Source: Symbiodinium natans
Lineage: Eukaryota; Sar; Dinophyceae; Suessiales; Symbiodiniaceae
DNA length: 64,000 bases
Assembly: GCA_905221605.1 (NCBI GenBank)
Contig: CAJNDS010000068.1
Span: 176,491-240,490 of the forward strand
Direction of reading: 5' to 3'
In this document: piece after piece, positions 61,703-64,000 of the stretch
How the letters are laid out: every line of letters starts with the position of its first letter
Numbering within the stretch: position 1 is the first letter of the stretch
The notes under the pieces: model-generated
The model's input: the letters and a program-made list of their open reading frames with translations, nothing else
Told to the model about the DNA's origin: nothing
The model's database searches: none
Translations under genes and position numbers: made by a program

Positions 61703-63503
61703 AGATACAATGGATTGATTTTTAAATGGGAAGAGCAAAGAAAAGAATAGAAGAGAGATGAATGGAGAAGAGGGAGAGACAAAACAAGGCGCTCTTTCTT
61801 TTCGAAATGAGAAAAACAAAAAGGAAGAACTATGAGAAGGAGAAGGGTAAGGAAAGGAACAGAAGAGATAGGCCGAGAGGAGGAATATGATGGAGTATTA
61901 TGGAAAGGTCCACGCGCAAGGAGTCACCCTCTGCTTACCCTTCCACTGCTTTATCATATGAGTTTCTTTCTTGTGTTTTATCAGTTAAAAGCAAGCAGAA
62001 GAAGAGAAGGGAAAGGGAAGTGAAAGAGGAGAGATAACAAGGATGCTATGTTTCTGGAAGCGTGCTGCAAGGAATAGAAGAGACAGGAAGCAAGGAGACG
62101 GAATCACAAAATAAGGCGCAAAGCTGTACATATCATCTCTCCCTTGTCTCTCCCTATTCCCTTTCGAATTAGAAAAAACCATTCTTGCTCTTCACAGATA
62201 GGTGCCCTCTCTCCTCTTCAGGAATTCCCCTTTCCCTTATGTTGCTTTTTGAAGCGAATAAGAAAAATAGCAGATAAGAAGAGAGGAAAGGGAATGACTA
62301 AGTAAAATGAGGAGTTCTTCAATTTCCCTCCCTATCTCTTATGTTACTTTTCCTTCTTGTGGGGTGTCCCTTTTCCTCCCTTGAAGATGCAGAAAACGAT
62401 TGAAAAGGACACCCGTTCCATCGCCCATATGTAGGGGGAGAGAATCATGAGCATCAGCTGGGTTTGCCAATCCAAAATGGGCGTCTCTTTTAATCGCTTT
62501 CTGTCTTCAATCGAGCAAAAGGGGCACCCTCAGTGTTTTCTCTTGGGTGTCCTTTTTCTCACTTGAAGATGCAGAAAACGATCCAAAAGGACACCCGTTG
62601 GAGGAAGAGAGAAGGAGAGAGGAGAGATACAATGGATTGCTTTTTAAATGGGAAGAGCAAAGAAAAGAATAGAAGAGAGATGAATGGAGAAGAGGGAGAG
62701 ACAAAACAAGGCGCTCTTTCTTTTCGAAATGAGAAAAACAAAAAGGAAGAACTATGAGAAGGAGAAGGGTAAGGAAAGGAACAGAAGAGATAGGCCGAGA
62801 GGAGGAATATGATGGAGTATTATGGAAAGGTCCACGCGCAAGGAGTCACCCTCTGCTTACCCTTCCACTGCTTTATCATATGAGTTCCTTTCTTGTGTTT
62901 TATCAGTTGAAGCAAGCAGAAGAAGAGAAGGGGAAGGGAAGTGAGAGAAGAGAGATAACAAGGATGCTATGTTTTTGGAAGCGTGCTGCAAGGAATAGAA
63001 GAGACAGGAAGCAAGGAGACGGAATCACAAAATAAGGCGCAAAGCTGTACATATCATCTCTCCCTTGTCTCTCCCTATTCCCTTTCGAATTGGAAAAAAC
63101 CATTCTTGCTCTTCACAGATAGGTTCCCTCTCTCCTCTTCAGGAATTCCCCTTTCCCTTATGTTGCTTTTTGAAGCGAATAAGAAAAATAGCAGATAAGA
63201 AGAGAGGAAAGGGAATGACTCAGTACAATGAGGAGTTCTTCAATTTCCCTCCCTATCTCTTATGTTACTGTTCCTTCTTGTGGGGTGTCCCTTTTCCTCC
63301 CTTGAAGATGCAGAAAACGATTGAAAAGGACACCCGTTCCATCGCCCATATGTAGGGGGAGAGAATCATGAGCATCAGTGGGTTTGCTGCCAATCCAAAA
63401 TGGGCGTCCCTTTTAATCGCTTTCTGTGTCTTCAAACGAGCAAAAGGGACACCCTCAGTGTTTTCTTTTGGGTGTCCGTTTGTCTCGCTTGAAGATGCAG
63501 GGG

Positions 63504-64000
63504 CCCGATTTGGCCAAATTTTGCCGGGCAAAATTTGGCCAAATCGAGCCGCGCATTTCTCATCGCGTACGACGAGCAGCCCAATTTGGCCAAATTTTGC
63601 CCGCAGACTGCCCGGCAAAATTTGGCCAAATCGAGCCGCGATAGTTTAAATAATTTCGGGCCTCCAGAAAGGCGCGGCTCGATTTGGCCAGATTTTGCCG
63701 GGCAGTCTGCGGGCAAAATTTGGCCAAATCGGGCTGCTCGTCGAACGTGATGAGAAATGCGCGGCTCGATTTGGCCAAATTTTGCCGGGCAGCCTCCGGG
63801 CAAAATTTTGCCAAATCGAGCCACGCATTTCTCATGGCATACGAAGGGCAGCCCGATTTGGCCAAATTTTGCCCGGAAGCTGCCCGGCAAAATTTGGCCA
63901 AATCGAGCCGCGATAGTTTAAAAATTTCGGGCCTTCAGAAAGGCGCGGCTCGATTTGGCCAAATTTTGCCCGGAGGCTGCCCGGCAAAATTTGGCCAAAT
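63504..64000. repeat. Cluster of long palindromes (GGCTCGATTTGGCCAAATTTTGCC)
   Basis: Six dyads of about 45-60 bp, each pairing GGCTCGATTTGGCCAAATTT with AAATTTGGCCAAATCGAGCC around a short GC-rich centre: about 63506-63552, 63580-63635, 63677-63733, 63764-63822, 63851-63908 and 63946-64000 (window edge). Spacers share GCGCATTTCTCAT and AGTTTAAATAATTTCGGGCC. The first dyad interrupts a GGTGTCC element. Open frames across the cluster exist in all directions and are artefacts of symmetry. Confidence 0.92.

Larger units (their letters stand above)
61117..63498. repeat. Tandem segment duplication, about 0.92-1.08 kb period, two full and one partial copy
   Basis: AGGAATTCCCCTTTCCC...GTTGCTTTTTGAAGCG occurs at 61143, 62220 and 63141. 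Copy 1 is about 157 bases longer because of 61545-61702. Copies are very similar, hence recent. Strongly purine-rich stretches (GAAGAGAAGGGAAAGG) and pyrimidine-rich stretches alternate. Open frames of 60-110 codons exist on both strands in all copies but look like purine/pyrimidine artefacts, and no domain is recognised. Confidence 0.9.

Noticed and set aside
61267-63103. Open frames of 60-110 codons in the tandem duplication
   Set aside because: They occur on both strands in purine/pyrimidine-skewed sequence, with low complexity and no domain.
1-64000. CRISPR arrays, tRNA or rRNA genes, bacterial operons
   Set aside because: Regular repeats here are telomere-like or satellites without constant spacers; no cloverleaf or rRNA core sequence was noticed by eye. 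A tRNAscan or Infernal run would settle RNA genes.

Overview
This looks like nuclear DNA of a microbial eukaryote, most likely a dinoflagellate or related alveolate. The plant/alveolate-type telomere heptamer TTTAGGG/CCCTAAA, intact and degenerate, is scattered in both orientations from the first base to about 61 kb. I see no bacterial-style gene, operon, rRNA or tRNA. No long open frame looks like a whole gene. The protein-like sequence sits in islands of about 30-200 nt with splice-site-like edges, in spacers between repeat arrays. The organism call is an inference from repeat type, tiny exons, probable GC splice donors and lack of compact genes; chromerids or other TTTAGGG lineages are not excluded.

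Main result. A scattered set of + strand islands between about 23.5 and 34.6 kb can be joined, mostly in consistent phase, into a protein of the CDC50/LEM3 (TMEM30) family, the non-catalytic subunit of P4-ATPase phospholipid flippases. The best anchors are 24314-24401 with 25091-25164, 28684-28775, 30508-30613 and 33643-33711. They carry family landmarks in the right order (FTL..EG, Y-E-I..Y-V-S, APCGL..F-D, GVAW.TD, VW.RT..T.R.LW). Introns are 0.1-3 kb and filled with telomere-like arrays, poly-G/poly-C runs and small foldback elements. Several donors are the telomere heptamer itself (G|GTTTAGGG or GTTTGGGG), and many acceptors follow a (CCCTAAA)n array, so many introns have inverted telomere-like ends.

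Layout. 0-19 kb: dense arrays and about 20 unassigned + strand exon candidates. 19-23 kb: arrays, foldback elements and poly-C. 23.5-34.6 kb: CDC50-like gene. 35-43 kb: more + exon candidates (a chain at 37.4-42.6 kb) and an array-poor block at 37.5-38.75 kb with GCTAGAAAAA repeats. 43-46 kb: long arrays and AT-rich DNA. 46-53 kb: further + exon candidates; a chain ends in a stop at 52891. 53.3-54.7 kb: minus-strand exons, convergent with that chain. 55-57 kb: a few + candidates. 57.6-58.6 kb: a 21-bp satellite with an internal inversion, a poly-C tract and tandem duplications. 61.1-63.5 kb: a purine/pyrimidine-skewed segment in two full and one partial copy. 63.5-64 kb: a cluster of near-perfect palindromes that runs off the window.

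Several families of small inverted-repeat elements (about 60-190 bp) recur across the window and sometimes abut splice sites. Exon calls outside the CDC50-like gene rest on splice signals, open frame and GC-rich third positions only. They are hypotheses, and strand is sometimes ambiguous.
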